64,000 nt of DNA from Flavobacterium sp. CYK-55 (lineage in GTDB: Bacteria > Bacteroidota > Bacteroidia > Flavobacteriales > Flavobacteriaceae): positions 62,001-126,000 of the forward strand of contig NZ_JAHCDK010000006.1 in assembly GCF_018413465.1 (NCBI RefSeq), written 5' to 3'. A program made the position numbers and the translations under genes. How positions within the stretch are numbered: the stretch's first letter is position 1; every line of letters starts with the position of its first letter. Under the pieces are notes generated by a model that was not told the DNA's origin, searched no databases, and saw only the letters and a program-made list of their open reading frames with translations. Shown in pieces: positions 33,778 through 43,967 of this stretch.

Positions 33778-34458
33778 CTAGCTTCTCGAGGGGTGATAAA
33801 TAAACAAACACGATTTATCTTTGATCAAATCAATAATTTCAGCAGATAATTCAACCGGAACCGCCGGGCAACCTTGACTTCTGCCCAAACGCTTATTGGT
33901 TTTGATAAAAGTTTCAGACACATAATCAGCCGCATGCATGACAATTCCTCTGCGACGCGCGTTGTCATTAACTCCTTTTTCTTGACCGTCAAGTTTGAGC
34001 GAAAGACCGTGTTTGCCCATGTAAGTCTCACCAGTAATATAAAACCCCAAACTGCTTTTGTTAGATGAATCTGCATTTGAGAATGACTGAGCATATTCTT
34101 CTCCGGTATTTTTTCCGTGAGCAACATATGTGTTCATAATCACTTCGTATGTATTCATATTGATAATCCATAGCCTTTTTGCATTTGACGACAAGCTAAA
34201 ATCAACCAAGGTCAAAATATCCTTATTGATAGCTCCTTTTGTTTTGAGTACTTCAAAACCTTTAAAAGCTTGTGTAAAAGATTCAAAATCGGGCAATTTA
34301 TATTGATTTGAATGCAAAGAACGATATACCTCAACAAAACGACTTTCGGTTTTAGAAGTTATCGGCAAGACAGATTTATGTGTTGAAACGGCTGTATTGG
34401 CTGATGTAAATGACATCAAAGAGAACAGCACAACGAGCGAAAAAACTTTATAATTCAT
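33778..34458 (-). CDS. Murein L,D-transpeptidase catalytic-domain protein (YkuD-like)
   Basis: 226 residues with a signal peptide (about 1-20). The catalytic domain (about 75-220) contains IVMHAADYVSETF and RSQGCPAVPVE, with His and the nucleophile Cys in SQGCPAV. This matches the wall-modifying L,D-transpeptidase-like family common in Bacteroidota (often annotated from DUF/YkuD-2). It would act in the periplasm on peptidoglycan peptide stems. It stands alone in the right flank of the element, with an AT-rich 248-bp gap upstream. Confidence 0.85.
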   Translation of the reverse strand: MNYKVFSLVVLFSLMSFTSANTAVSTHKSVLPITSKTESRFVEVYRSLHSNQYKLPDFESFTQAFKGFEVLKTKGAINKDILTLVDFSLSSNAKRLWIINMNTYEVIMNTYVAHGKNTGEEYAQSFSNADSSNKSSLGFYITGETYMGKHGLSLKLDGQEKGVNDNARRRGIVMHAADYVSETFIKTNKRLGRSQGCPAVPVELSAEIIDLIKDKSCLFIYHPSRS

Positions 34459-34706
34459 TGATTCCGATTAAGTTTCACAATAGATTCGGGTGAGCAAACC
34501 TACAAAAACGAAACGAGTATGCAAATTTTTTATCAAAAAAAGTGCGATGAAATGTGTTAAAAAATCGACGAAACGCACTTTTTGCCAAAATTCTACCTAT
34601 TTCAAGCAAAATTGTGGACTTCAAACGACGAGCATTCATTTTTATTGCTAAAGGTTGAAACTTTCATTATAATCGCTATTTTTGTTAACAGTAACCCAAT
34701 CTGTAG

Positions 34707-37100
34707 ATGCGCCCATTTTCTTTTTATATCCTTTTTTTCACCTGTTTGATTTTTGAAATTTCTTTCGGACAAAAGAAAATTTTACACGCAGTGGCTTCGG
34801 GCGATATTACCGTTGACGGTAAATTTGACGAGCCTATTTGGGAATTCGCACCTATTGCTACCGATTTTGTCATGTTTTCACCCGACAACGGAAAACCGGA
34901 AAATCCGGCCCGAAAATCTGAAGTTCAAATTGCCTACAACGACGATGCTATTTATGTGGCCGCCAAACTATACGACGACGAACCCGCTAAAATTCTTCAT
35001 GAAATTACAGCCCGAGACAACTTCGGAACCGCCGAACATTTTGGCGTTTTCATCAATGGGCTCAATGACAGCCAACACGACTTTAGGTTTTTTGTGAGTG
35101 CCGCTGGCGTTCAAATGGATTGTTTGTTTACCAACAAAGATGGTGAAGATTTTACTTGGGACGCCATCTGGGCCAGCAAAGCCGTTCTTACTGATTATGG
35201 CTGGGCAGTCGAGATAAAAATCCCTTATGCTGCGTTGCGTTTTTCTAAAAGTGACAAACAAACTTGGGGCATCAACTTTTATCGCGAGGTTCGCCGATTC
35301 AGACAGTTGTATACCTGGAACTTTATCGATGCCAAAATCAACAACGAAAGCGCACAATCAGGCATCCTAGAAGGTATTGACAACATCAAAACACCCACGC
35401 GATTGTTCTTGATTCCCTACACCTCTTATTATGTCAATACCAACGCACATCAAAAAGTAGCCGGTGATTTGCGCGGCGGATTAGACATCAAATACGGCAT
35501 CAGCAATGCTTTTACACTCGATGCGATTTTGGTTCCCGATTTCGGGCAAACCAAATTTGACAACGTCGAGTTGTACCTCGGGCCATTTGAACAACAATTT
35601 ACAGAGAACCGTCCGTTTTTTACCGAAGGCACTGATTTGTTCAGCAAAGGAAATTTGGTGTATACCAGACGCATCGGGCAAACGCCCTACATTCCCACTG
35701 GCGATAACGAAATCGTTCAAGACAAGCCCAACTCGATTAAACTCATCAACGCACTCAAGATATCAGGCAGAACCAAAGACGGATTAGGTATCGGTGTACT
35801 CAATGCCATAACCGAAAACACCAGTGTTACCCTACGCGATACCCTCAGCGGTGCGCAACGCAATATAACTGTTGAACCTGCTGCCAATTACAACGTTTTG
35901 GTACTTGACCAACGTTTTCGCAAAAACTCATCGGTTTCTTTTGTCAATACCAACGTAATGCGCAATGGCAGCTATCGCGATGCTAATGTATCGGCTTTGG
36001 TGTACGATTTAAACACCAAAGAAAACACCTACAAACTCAACGGAGATTTCAAATACAGTTATTTGAGTGCTTTTGGCGAAAAATCCACCGGAGTAAATAC
36101 GTCAATGGCATTTTCTGAAACCAGCGGAAAATTCAGATATTACCTGGGCGGACAATATGTTTCAGATGATTATGACAACAATGATTTAGGTCTGACCTTT
36201 CAAACGCATTACCATTCGTTAAACGCAGGAACCAGTTATAGGATTCTCAATCCAACGCAAAAATTCAATTCCCTTACTATCTTTTTGGATGCTTACTCAG
36301 AATTTGAAAATCATACGGGCCGATTACAAACCGGGCGTGTCAATTTGAGTTTTAATTCAACCGATAAAAAGAACGATTATTACGGCTGGGGCCTCAGAAT
36401 CAGACCGCTTGAAAGCTATGATTTTTATGAACCCAACACCTATAACGGTCAATATTTCACCATTCCTAAAAACATGGATGCTTGGGTGTATATTTCATCA
36501 AACTACAACCGAAAATTGGCTATTGACTTTAATCCAAGTGCAACTTTTTTTGATGAAAAAAACCGCATCAGTTATGGTTTTATGCTCAGTCCGCGCTATC
36601 GAATCAACAACCACATAACCGTAATTTATACCTTTGACTTTTTGCGCCAAGAAAACAATACCGGAAACGCTGATTTTGATGACCCGAGCACCGTATTTGC
36701 CAGAAGATTCCGCAGCAATTACACCAATAGTTTGCAGTGCAAATACGCCATCAACAACAAAATGACCATCAATTTATCAGCACGTCATTATTGGGCTCAA
36801 GTCAACAACCAAGAATACATGACATTACTGCCCAATGGTTCATTGGTTTCTAACCCTTCCTACACCAACAACAAAGACCAAAACCTCAACCTTTGGAACG
36901 CAGATTTATCATACTCATGGTGGTTTGCGCCCGGAAGCCAACTGACTCTTTTGTATCGCAACAATGCTGCTGACTTCAACCGTTTGCTTGAAAACAGTTT
37001 TGCCCGAAATATGGCACAAGCCGTCAACAACCAACAGCTCAATCATATTTTTTCGATTAGCCTTCGTTACTTTATTGATTACAACCAACTCAGACGCTGA
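34707..37100 (+). CDS. DUF5916 outer-membrane protein with CBM9-like N-terminal domain
   Basis: 797 residues. Signal peptide about 1-21. The N-terminal domain (about 25-215) is CBM9-like: VDGKFDEPIWEFAP, then AIYVAAKLYDDEP and WGINFYREVRR. The rest is the DUF5916 region, beta-rich, with FTENRPFFTEG and repeated amphipathic strands, most likely an outer-membrane barrel, ending YFIDYNQLRR. The family is widespread in Bacteroidota with unknown function. Confidence 0.87.
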   Translation: MRPFSFYILFFTCLIFEISFGQKKILHAVASGDITVDGKFDEPIWEFAPIATDFVMFSPDNGKPENPARKSEVQIAYNDDAIYVAAKLYDDEPAKILHEITARDNFGTAEHFGVFINGLNDSQHDFRFFVSAAGVQMDCLFTNKDGEDFTWDAIWASKAVLTDYGWAVEIKIPYAALRFSKSDKQTWGINFYREVRRFRQLYTWNFIDAKINNESAQSGILEGIDNIKTPTRLFLIPYTSYYVNTNAHQKVAGDLRGGLDIKYGISNAFTLDAILVPDFGQTKFDNVELYLGPFEQQFTENRPFFTEGTDLFSKGNLVYTRRIGQTPYIPTGDNEIVQDKPNSIKLINALKISGRTKDGLGIGVLNAITENTSVTLRDTLSGAQRNITVEPAANYNVLVLDQRFRKNSSVSFVNTNVMRNGSYRDANVSALVYDLNTKENTYKLNGDFKYSYLSAFGEKSTGVNTSMAFSETSGKFRYYLGGQYVSDDYDNNDLGLTFQTHYHSLNAGTSYRILNPTQKFNSLTIFLDAYSEFENHTGRLQTGRVNLSFNSTDKKNDYYGWGLRIRPLESYDFYEPNTYNGQYFTIPKNMDAWVYISSNYNRKLAIDFNPSATFFDEKNRISYGFMLSPRYRINNHITVIYTFDFLRQENNTGNADFDDPSTVFARRFRSNYTNSLQCKYAINNKMTINLSARHYWAQVNNQEYMTLLPNGSLVSNPSYTNNKDQNLNLWNADLSYSWWFAPGSQLTLLYRNNAADFNRLLENSFARNMAQAVNNQQLNHIFSISLRYFIDYNQLRR

Positions 37101-37136
37101 TTTATTTTTAATTTTGCAGCTAATCCTGCTGTTGGC

Positions 37137-37195
37137 TTAATCTTGGTCGGCGAACCCCGCCCGCCCAAGGATATCGCCGCCATCAGGGCTGTAAT
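37137..37195. repeat. GC-rich dispersed intergenic repeat, copy in gpmI leader
   Basis: Contains GCCATCAGGGCT at 37179-37190, one base off the reverse complement of AGCCCCGATGGC in the copy at 43968. It lies between a TAATTTTG -7 box at 37109-37116 and the gpmI start, so it would form part of the mRNA leader. Confidence 0.5.
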
Positions 37196-37205
37196 TCGCA
37201 ACTCC

Positions 37206-38723
37206 ATGAATAAGAAAGTTATTTTAATGATCCTCGATGGTTGGGGAAAATCACCCGACCCGAAAGTTTCTGCTATTGATCAAGCACAGGTGCCGTTCAT
37301 CAACAGTCTATATCAAAAATATCCGAGCGCTCAATTGCGCACCGACGGTCTCAATGTAGGTTTGCCTGAAGGCCAAATGGGCAATTCTGAAGTCGGCCAT
37401 ATGAACCTAGGTGCCGGACGCATTGTTTATCAAGATTTAGCCAAAATCAATCTGGCGGTTCAGAACAAAACCCTGAGCCAAGAACAACCGCTCATCGATG
37501 CCTTTGATTACGCCAAAACACAAAACAAAAAAGTTCATTTATTAGGTTTGGTTTCTAACGGTGGTGTGCATTCACATATGTCGCATTTATATGGATTACT
37601 CGATGCCGCTTCAGAGTATGGCCTAGACCAAGTTTTCATACACGCCTTTACCGATGGTCGTGATGTTGACCCAAAATCAGCCGAAAAAGATTTGGCCGAA
37701 CTGGAAGCGTATACCCAAAAATCGCACGCCAAAATTGCTTCGGTTATTGGCCGTTATTACGCCATGGATCGTGACAAGCGCTGGGAACGCGTGAAGCTTG
37801 CCTATGATTTAGTCGTCAATGCCCAGGGCGAAAAAACGCAAAACCTCATCGGCAGCATGCAACAAAGTTATGCCGAAGGTGTCACCGATGAATTCATCAA
37901 ACCACTAGTAATGACCGATGCTGCCGGAAATCCAACCGCTGTGATTGAAGAAAACGATGTGGTGATATTCTTTAACTTCCGCACCGATCGCGGCCGCGAA
38001 CTTACCGAAGTTTTATCGCAAACCGATATGCACGAGCGCAACATGCATAAGCTCCAGTTATATTATGTCACCATGACCAATTATGATGAAACCTATCAGA
38101 ATGTTCATGTCATTTATGACAAAGACAACATCACTGAGACACTGGGTGAAGTATTAGAAAAAGCGGGCAAAAAACAAATCCGTATTGCCGAAACCGAGAA
38201 ATATCCGCACGTGACGTTTTTCTTTTCGGGCGGTAGAGAATTGCCTTTTGATGGCGAAACCCGCATTCTCAAGAACTCACCTAAAGTAGCTACTTATGAT
38301 TTAAAACCTGAGATGAGCGCCTACGAACTGGCCGATGCTTTGGTTCCGGAACTCCAAAAGGGCGAGGTTGATTTTGTTTGTCTCAACTTTGCCAATGGCG
38401 ATATGGTCGGACACACCGGTGTGATGCAAGCGGCCATCAAAGCCTGCGAAGCCGTTGATGCTTGCGCAGAAAAAGTCATTACCGCAGCGCTTGAAAACGG
38501 CTACACAACCCTAGTCATTGCCGACCACGGAAACTGCGAAACCATGATCAATCCAGACGGAAGCCCCAATACAGCCCACACCACCAATCCGGTTCCGATT
38601 ATAGTGGTTGACCCTGAAATCAAAACCGTTAAAAATGGTGTCTTGGGTGACCTTGCCCCTACCATTTTACATTTAATGGGGCTTGAAAAACCCAAAGTCA
38701 TGACACAAAATTCATTGATTTAA
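37206..38723 (+). CDS. gpmI: 2,3-bisphosphoglycerate-independent phosphoglycerate mutase
   Basis: Interconverts 3- and 2-phosphoglycerate in glycolysis. 505 residues from the ATG at 37206 (MNKKVILMILDGWG); an upstream frame from 37143 reads through a GC-rich repeat and is discarded. The metal-binding DGWG and the phosphoserine nucleophile Ser61 in QMGNSEVGHMNLGAG are present, as are HAFTDGRDVDPKS, FRTDRGREL and the C-terminal IADHGNCETM with its metal ligands. Length is typical. A hairpin terminator follows. Confidence 0.97.
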   Translation: MNKKVILMILDGWGKSPDPKVSAIDQAQVPFINSLYQKYPSAQLRTDGLNVGLPEGQMGNSEVGHMNLGAGRIVYQDLAKINLAVQNKTLSQEQPLIDAFDYAKTQNKKVHLLGLVSNGGVHSHMSHLYGLLDAASEYGLDQVFIHAFTDGRDVDPKSAEKDLAELEAYTQKSHAKIASVIGRYYAMDRDKRWERVKLAYDLVVNAQGEKTQNLIGSMQQSYAEGVTDEFIKPLVMTDAAGNPTAVIEENDVVIFFNFRTDRGRELTEVLSQTDMHERNMHKLQLYYVTMTNYDETYQNVHVIYDKDNITETLGEVLEKAGKKQIRIAETEKYPHVTFFFSGGRELPFDGETRILKNSPKVATYDLKPEMSAYELADALVPELQKGEVDFVCLNFANGDMVGHTGVMQAAIKACEAVDACAEKVITAALENGYTTLVIADHGNCETMINPDGSPNTAHTTNPVPIIVVDPEIKTVKNGVLGDLAPTILHLMGLEKPKVMTQNSLI

Positions 38724-38752
38724 GCATACGAAGTCAATACCATCCACAGTAT

Positions 38753-38779
38753 GAGGCCCAAGAACAGGCCTCTTTTTTT
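38753..38779 (+). terminator. Rho-independent terminator after gpmI
   Basis: GAGGCC / GGCCTC stem, 8-nt loop, then seven T, 30 bp after the gpmI stop. Confidence 0.8.
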
Positions 38780-38820
38780 ATAATTAAAAGTTAAATTTTC
38801 AATTATAAAAGTATTACTAT

Positions 38821-38828
38821 TAATTTTG
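38821..38828 (+). promoter_or_regulatory. -7 box of the TetR-ABC-HlyD-TolC operon
   Basis: TAATTTTG matches TAnnTTTG, 27 bp before the TetR start codon. The -33 box is not clear. The TetR-type product probably represses from here. Confidence 0.5.
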
Positions 38829-38855
38829 CGTAAAATAATTTCAAAATCAAAAATC

Positions 38856-39524
38856 ATGGAATACTTATCACAGGTAGTTATTTCTGTTCATCCCAAGCTA
38901 TATGTCAAAAATCCTGAAACATCAGAATTGGGTCGGAAAATTATTCAGCAAAGTATTTTATTGATTGACGAAATTGGTTTTGAAGCTTTTACCTTTAAAA
39001 AACTCGGAGAGCGCATTGGTTCCAACGAAAGCTCACTGTACCGATACTTTGAAAACAAACACAAACTATTGCTTTATTTGACCTCGTGGTATTGGGGCTG
39101 GATGGAATATCGCCTGGTTTTTGAAACCAACAACATCACCGATGCTCAAGCGCGTTTACTCAAAGCCGTTGAATTGGTTACCGAAAAAATTCAAGACGAC
39201 ACTTCAACAGTCCACATCAATGAAGCCGTTTTAAACAACATCGTCATTGTTGAGTTTACCAAAACCATTTTAACCAAAGAAGTTGATCAAGAAAATAGCG
39301 AAGGCTTTTTTATGGTGTATAAAAAAGTAGTCAACCGACTGGTGCAAATGATTACCGAGGCCAAGCCTGATTATCCGTTTGCCAAAAGCTTGGCTTCATC
39401 TATCATTGAAGGTGCCTTACATCAGCATTTCTTAAAAGATCACCTCACAACCATTACCGATTGCAACGAGCTACAATCACCCTCGGCCTTTTATAAAAAT
39501 TTGGTAGAACAAATCCTCAAATAA
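38856..39524 (+). CDS. TetR/AcrR-family regulator
   Basis: 222 residues from the ATG at 38856 (MEYLSQVVISVHPKLYVKN). The TetR HTH lies at about 22-70: IIQQSILLIDEIGFEAFTF then LGERIGSNESSLYRYFENK. The rest is a helical ligand domain. The gene is one base away from the ABC gene and therefore translationally close. In this setting it should control the export operon. The earlier TTG frame from 38826 overlaps the promoter and is not used. Confidence 0.85.
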   Translation: MEYLSQVVISVHPKLYVKNPETSELGRKIIQQSILLIDEIGFEAFTFKKLGERIGSNESSLYRYFENKHKLLLYLTSWYWGWMEYRLVFETNNITDAQARLLKAVELVTEKIQDDTSTVHINEAVLNNIVIVEFTKTILTKEVDQENSEGFFMVYKKVVNRLVQMITEAKPDYPFAKSLASSIIEGALHQHFLKDHLTTITDCNELQSPSAFYKNLVEQILK

Positions 39525-39525
39525 A

Positions 39526-41190
39526 ATGAAATACACTCCGCTGCAACGCTTAACCAATCTTTTAAAACTTGACCGAAAAGACATTGTGCAAATTGTCTTT
39601 TACGCCATATTTGCCGGACTGATCAGTCTTTCATTACCGCTCGGAATTCAAGCCATCATCAATTTGATCCAATCCGGACGTGTAAGCGCTTCTTGGATTT
39701 TACTCGTCGTAATTGTAGTAATCGGTGTAGCTTTAGGAGGCATTTTATCAATCATGCAGTTGCGAATTACTGAAAATCTTCAGCAAAAAATATTCGTGCG
39801 CTCATCATTTGAATTTAGCTACCGATTGCCCAAAATTAAATTTGAAGCTTTATATAATCAATATCCGCCTGAACTGGCCAATCGCTTTTTTGACACGCTC
39901 ACCATTCAAAAAGGAACTTCCAAACTCTTGATTGACTTTTCATCGGCTTTGCTGCAAATCATCTTTGGTATTTTGCTGTTGTCGCTCTATCATCCGTTTT
40001 TTATTCTGTTCGGACTCATCCTTTTGTTGCTGCTGTATTCTATTTTTAAATTTTCTTATCAATCGGGCTTGAACACCAGTCTAAAAGAATCAAAATACAA
40101 ATACAAAGTGGTCAGTTGGTTGCAAGAAATTGCCCGCAACAACATGAGTTTCAGACGTAGAGAAAACTTTGAATTCGCGCTTCAAAAAAACAATCTCTTG
40201 GTTCAAGAATACTTGGGTTACCGCGAAAAACACTTTCGCATCGTACAGCGTCAATACATTCAACTCATCTGTTTTAAAGTACTCATTACTGCATGCTTGC
40301 TGCTCATTGGCGGTTATTTGGTCTTGAGTCAAGAAATGAATATTGGTCAGTTTGTGGCTGCCGAAATCATTATTTTATTGGTCATTAACTCGGTCGAGAA
40401 AGTCATCCTTGGGCTGGAAACTTTTTACGACGTTTTGACTTCGGTTGAAAAAATTGGTCAAATTGTCGATTTAGATACTGAGAAAGACCCGAACAAACCG
40501 GCAGATTATTGCTACACCAACATCATGCTCGAAACCGACCACCTGAGTTACAAATTTCCCGATAGTACAAATTATGTTTTATCTGGCATCGATTTAAAAA
40601 TTAATCCCGGCGAAAAAATATATCTTGACGGGCAAAACGGCTCTGGCAAATCAACGCTTATTCGCATCTTATCCGGACTTATACAACCTACTTCGGGTTC
40701 GTTTTCAATCAATGACGACACCTACCGAAAAGTTGATGTTACTCAGTACCGAAGTCATATCGGAACCGTCATGAATCATGAACTTCCGTTTGAAGGAACT
40801 ATTTTTGAAAACATCACCTTCAATCATCCGCATGTATCACATGAACAAGTAAAATGGGCCATTGATCAGGTTGGTTTAGGCCCATTCATCAAATCCTTAC
40901 CCGAAGGTTTAGATACACAAATTCACCCTGAAGGCCGACAACTTTCGTCTTCAAACGCACAGAAAATCCTCTTGGCACGCAGCATTGTCAATCATCCTAA
41001 AATTTTGTTTTATGAAGATCCGGTTGATAAAATGGACGATGCTTCTGCCGAAAAAATCATTGACTTTCTCACCCAGCCCGAAAATCCTTGGACACTGATG
41101 GTTACATCAAAAAATCCGCTCTGGAAACAAAAATGCCAACGGGTTATTCATATATCCGACGGAAAAATCATTCACGATATTATAAAATAA
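39526..41190 (+). CDS. ABC transporter, fused membrane-ATPase, with degenerate ATPase motifs
   Basis: 554 residues. N-terminal membrane domain (about 20-300, type I exporter fold, several hydrophobic helices). C-terminal nucleotide-binding domain: Walker A DGQNGSGKST is normal. The signature is RQLSSSNAQK instead of LSGGQ, the Walker B end reads FYEDP instead of DE-P, and the H-loop reads VTSKNPLW without His. Such changes suggest slow or non-canonical ATP hydrolysis. The partner genes (HlyD, TolC) form a type I-like export system. No peptidase domain is present. Substrate unknown. Confidence 0.85.
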   Translation: MKYTPLQRLTNLLKLDRKDIVQIVFYAIFAGLISLSLPLGIQAIINLIQSGRVSASWILLVVIVVIGVALGGILSIMQLRITENLQQKIFVRSSFEFSYRLPKIKFEALYNQYPPELANRFFDTLTIQKGTSKLLIDFSSALLQIIFGILLLSLYHPFFILFGLILLLLLYSIFKFSYQSGLNTSLKESKYKYKVVSWLQEIARNNMSFRRRENFEFALQKNNLLVQEYLGYREKHFRIVQRQYIQLICFKVLITACLLLIGGYLVLSQEMNIGQFVAAEIIILLVINSVEKVILGLETFYDVLTSVEKIGQIVDLDTEKDPNKPADYCYTNIMLETDHLSYKFPDSTNYVLSGIDLKINPGEKIYLDGQNGSGKSTLIRILSGLIQPTSGSFSINDDTYRKVDVTQYRSHIGTVMNHELPFEGTIFENITFNHPHVSHEQVKWAIDQVGLGPFIKSLPEGLDTQIHPEGRQLSSSNAQKILLARSIVNHPKILFYEDPVDKMDDASAEKIIDFLTQPENPWTLMVTSKNPLWKQKCQRVIHISDGKIIHDIIK

Positions 41191-41195
41191 ACCCC

Positions 41196-42545
41196 ATGCT
41201 CAACTTATCTAAAAACAACCCGATTACTGAAAACATCGATCAGTTCAGCACGGTCAAAAACCTGAGCAATCGGCCACACTATAAAATACTCAACCGAATT
41301 ATTCTTTGGGTTTCTGCCCTGGGCTTGGTCATTTTGTTTTTGCCTTGGACCCAAAACATTTCAGGTGCGGGTGCCGTTACGACACTCAAACCTGATCAAC
41401 GTCCGCAAACCGTGCACAACGCCATTGCGGGGCGCATTGAAAAATGGTATGTTCAAGAAGGCGATTTTGTCAAAAAAGGCGACACCATTTTATACATCAG
41501 CGAGATCAAAGAAGATTATTTTGATCCGAATTTGGTAGACAATACCAAAAGTCAACTCGAGGCCAAATCAAATGCGGCCACTTCTTATGGCGGAAAAGTA
41601 AAAACCCTCGAAGCCCAACTCGCGGCCATTCAAACTGAGCGCAAACTCAAAGAAGAGCAAGCCCAAAATAAAATCCGTCAAAGTTGGCTCAAAGTCAAAA
41701 GCGACAGCATGGATCTAGAAGCCGTAAAAACACAACTCAAAATTGCCAACACGCAGTTCAATCGCTCGGTTACGCTCAACAAAGAAGGTTTAAAACCACT
41801 CACCGATGTTGAAGAAAAACGCCTCAAATTACAAGAAGTCGAGGCCAAAATAATCACCCAAGAAAACAAGCTCTTGGCCAGTAAAAACGAGCTCATCAAC
41901 GCGCGGGTTGAAGTCAATCGCATTGGCGCCGAGTATGCCGAAAAAGCCTCTAAATCTCGTAGCGATCAATACACAGCATTGAGCAGCCAATACGATACCG
42001 AAGCGCAAGTCAACAAACTCAAAAACCAATACACCAATTATAAAATCAGAAACGGTTTGTATTACATCACCGCTCCGCAAAACGGCTATGTAAACCGCGC
42101 GCTCAAATCAGGCATCGGCGAGACCATTAAAGAAGGCACCGAGCTCGTGAGCATTACTCCGGCTGAGTACGACATCGCAGTTGAAACCTATGTAAGCCCT
42201 ACTGATTTGCCTTTGATTCACAAAGGTGAAAAAGTACGTGTTTGGTTTGACGGTTGGCCCACCATTGTGTTTTCGGGTTGGCCCAATATGTCGTACGGAA
42301 CCTTTGGCGGACGCATCGTAGCGGTGGATAAATTCATCAGCCCGAACGGAAAATTCAGAATCCTCATTGCTCCGGATAAAGCCGAACAAGCTTGGCCCCA
42401 ACAAATCAGCATTGGTTCAGGTGTGCAGATGTTGGCTTTGCTCAATAATGTTCCGGTGTGGTTTGAAATCTGGCGAACGCTCAATGGTTTTCCGCCCAAT
42501 TACTATCAGCCCAAATCAACTTCAAAAACAGAGGCCAAAAAATAA
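41196..42545 (+). CDS. HlyD-family periplasmic adaptor
   Basis: 449 residues from the ATG at 41196; the longer frame from 41088 overlaps the ABC gene. One N-terminal membrane segment (about 33-52, IILWVSALGLVILFLPW). A biotinyl-lipoyl half motif appears at AGRIEKWYVQEGDFVKKGDTI. Long coiled coil about 115-275. A second lipoyl half at NGYVNRALKSGIGETIKEGT, then a beta-barrel domain. It links the ABC protein to the outer-membrane TolC-like gene downstream. Confidence 0.9.
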   Translation: MLNLSKNNPITENIDQFSTVKNLSNRPHYKILNRIILWVSALGLVILFLPWTQNISGAGAVTTLKPDQRPQTVHNAIAGRIEKWYVQEGDFVKKGDTILYISEIKEDYFDPNLVDNTKSQLEAKSNAATSYGGKVKTLEAQLAAIQTERKLKEEQAQNKIRQSWLKVKSDSMDLEAVKTQLKIANTQFNRSVTLNKEGLKPLTDVEEKRLKLQEVEAKIITQENKLLASKNELINARVEVNRIGAEYAEKASKSRSDQYTALSSQYDTEAQVNKLKNQYTNYKIRNGLYYITAPQNGYVNRALKSGIGETIKEGTELVSITPAEYDIAVETYVSPTDLPLIHKGEKVRVWFDGWPTIVFSGWPNMSYGTFGGRIVAVDKFISPNGKFRILIAPDKAEQAWPQQISIGSGVQMLALLNNVPVWFEIWRTLNGFPPNYYQPKSTSKTEAKK

Positions 42546-42559
42546 ACGCGCTCAAAACC

Positions 42560-43948
42560 ATGAAAAAACTACTGCTTATATTGCTCGCTTGGCCCATGTG
42601 GAGCCAGTTGCCACAACCCGAGCAACTGAGCTTAACCGAATATTTGGGCTATGTCAAAAAGTTTCACCCGCGTGTAAAAAGCGCCGATTTAAACCTGAGC
42701 GAAGCCCAAGCCCAACTCCTATCAGCGCGCGGTGCTTTTGACCCGAAAATTGAAGTAGATTTCAACAAAAAACAATTTGCCGGAAAAGAATACTACTCAC
42801 TGCTCAACAGCAGTTTTAAAATCCCGACTTGGTATGGTATCGAAGTCAAAGCCGGATTTGACAACTCCGAAGGTATGTATGTGAACCCTCAAAACACTTT
42901 ACCCAACCAAGGTTTGACCTCTTTGGGTGTGACGGTTCCGCTCGGGCAAGGTTTGTGGATCAACCAGCGCATGGCCGATGTGCGCAAGGCCAAAATACAA
43001 CTCAACCTGAGCAAAGCCGAACAAAAATTAGAAGCGGTCAACGTTTTACACGAAGCGGCTTTGGCTTATTTCAACTGGAAACGAACCTATGATGAAACGC
43101 GCTTGTATGCTGATTATCTCAAGAATGCGCAACTGAGGTTTGACGGTATTCGCAGCCTGATCAAAAACGGGGACAAACCCGCCATTGACAGTATTGAAGC
43201 GGGCATAGTGGTGCGCAACCGACAACTGAGTTTGACCGATGCCCAACTCAAACAAACCAAAGCGCGCTTGGAGCTTTCTAACTTTTTGTGGCTCGACAAC
43301 AATATTCCGATGGAATTGCAAGACGATGTGCAACCCGAAGAAAACTTGAGTCAAACCATTACCGAAACCCTGCACACCAACGAATTATTGACGGCGGGTT
43401 TATCGCTAGAACAACACCCGAAAATGACAGCCTTGCAAAGCAAAATCAGCATGTTGGATATTGATCGAAAACTCAAAGCCAACAGCCTATTGCCCAAAGC
43501 GAACCTTGGTTATCACTATTTGTCTGAGCCCAATTATTGGAACAACACCGAGATGAACAACTACAAAATAGGTGTTGATTTTTCGTTTCCGATTTTCTTG
43601 CGCAAAGAACGCGGCAGCCTGAAATTGGCCAAGATCAAAATGCAAGACACCCAAAACGAACTCGATTGGGAACGCCTCAAACTGAGCAACAAAATCAAGG
43701 CGCAACAAACCGAAATCAACTCGTTGGTTGCCCAGCGCAAACTCACTTCAGAACTCGTGCGCGACCATCAGTTGATGCTGCAATCAGAGGAGCGGTTGTT
43801 TGGCTTTGGCGAAAGCTCGGTTTTTTTGCTCAACACGCGCGAGAACAATTTGGTGAGCGCAAAACTCTCAGAAATTGCGCTTGACAACCGTTATTTTGCC
43901 GCCCAAGCCGAGTTGTTTAAAATCATCGCTGAGCCCGACAAAATCTAG
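42560..43948 (+). CDS. TolC-family outer-membrane efflux protein
   Basis: 462 residues, signal peptide about 1-16 (LLLILLAWPMWSQ). Two TolC-type helical repeats: LSLTEYLGYVKKFHPRVKSA with LSEAQAQLLSARGAFDP, and a second half with EQHPKMTALQSKISMLDID and LGYHYLSEPNY. Sequence matches the OEP family. It is the third structural gene of the TetR operon and starts 15 bp after the HlyD stop. Confidence 0.9.
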   Translation: MKKLLLILLAWPMWSQLPQPEQLSLTEYLGYVKKFHPRVKSADLNLSEAQAQLLSARGAFDPKIEVDFNKKQFAGKEYYSLLNSSFKIPTWYGIEVKAGFDNSEGMYVNPQNTLPNQGLTSLGVTVPLGQGLWINQRMADVRKAKIQLNLSKAEQKLEAVNVLHEAALAYFNWKRTYDETRLYADYLKNAQLRFDGIRSLIKNGDKPAIDSIEAGIVVRNRQLSLTDAQLKQTKARLELSNFLWLDNNIPMELQDDVQPEENLSQTITETLHTNELLTAGLSLEQHPKMTALQSKISMLDIDRKLKANSLLPKANLGYHYLSEPNYWNNTEMNNYKIGVDFSFPIFLRKERGSLKLAKIKMQDTQNELDWERLKLSNKIKAQQTEINSLVAQRKLTSELVRDHQLMLQSEERLFGFGESSVFLLNTRENNLVSAKLSEIALDNRYFAAQAELFKIIAEPDKI

Positions 43949-43967
43949 AAGTTGCGCACTTAACCAT

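Noticed and set aside
34753..36618. Several open frames on both strands within 34.7-36.6 kb
   Set aside because: Shadows of the DUF5916 gene; codon pattern and homology both support the single long plus frame.
37143..37205. N-terminal extension of gpmI
   Set aside because: The added residues come from the GC-rich repeat; the family starts at MNKKVILMILDGWG-like sequence.
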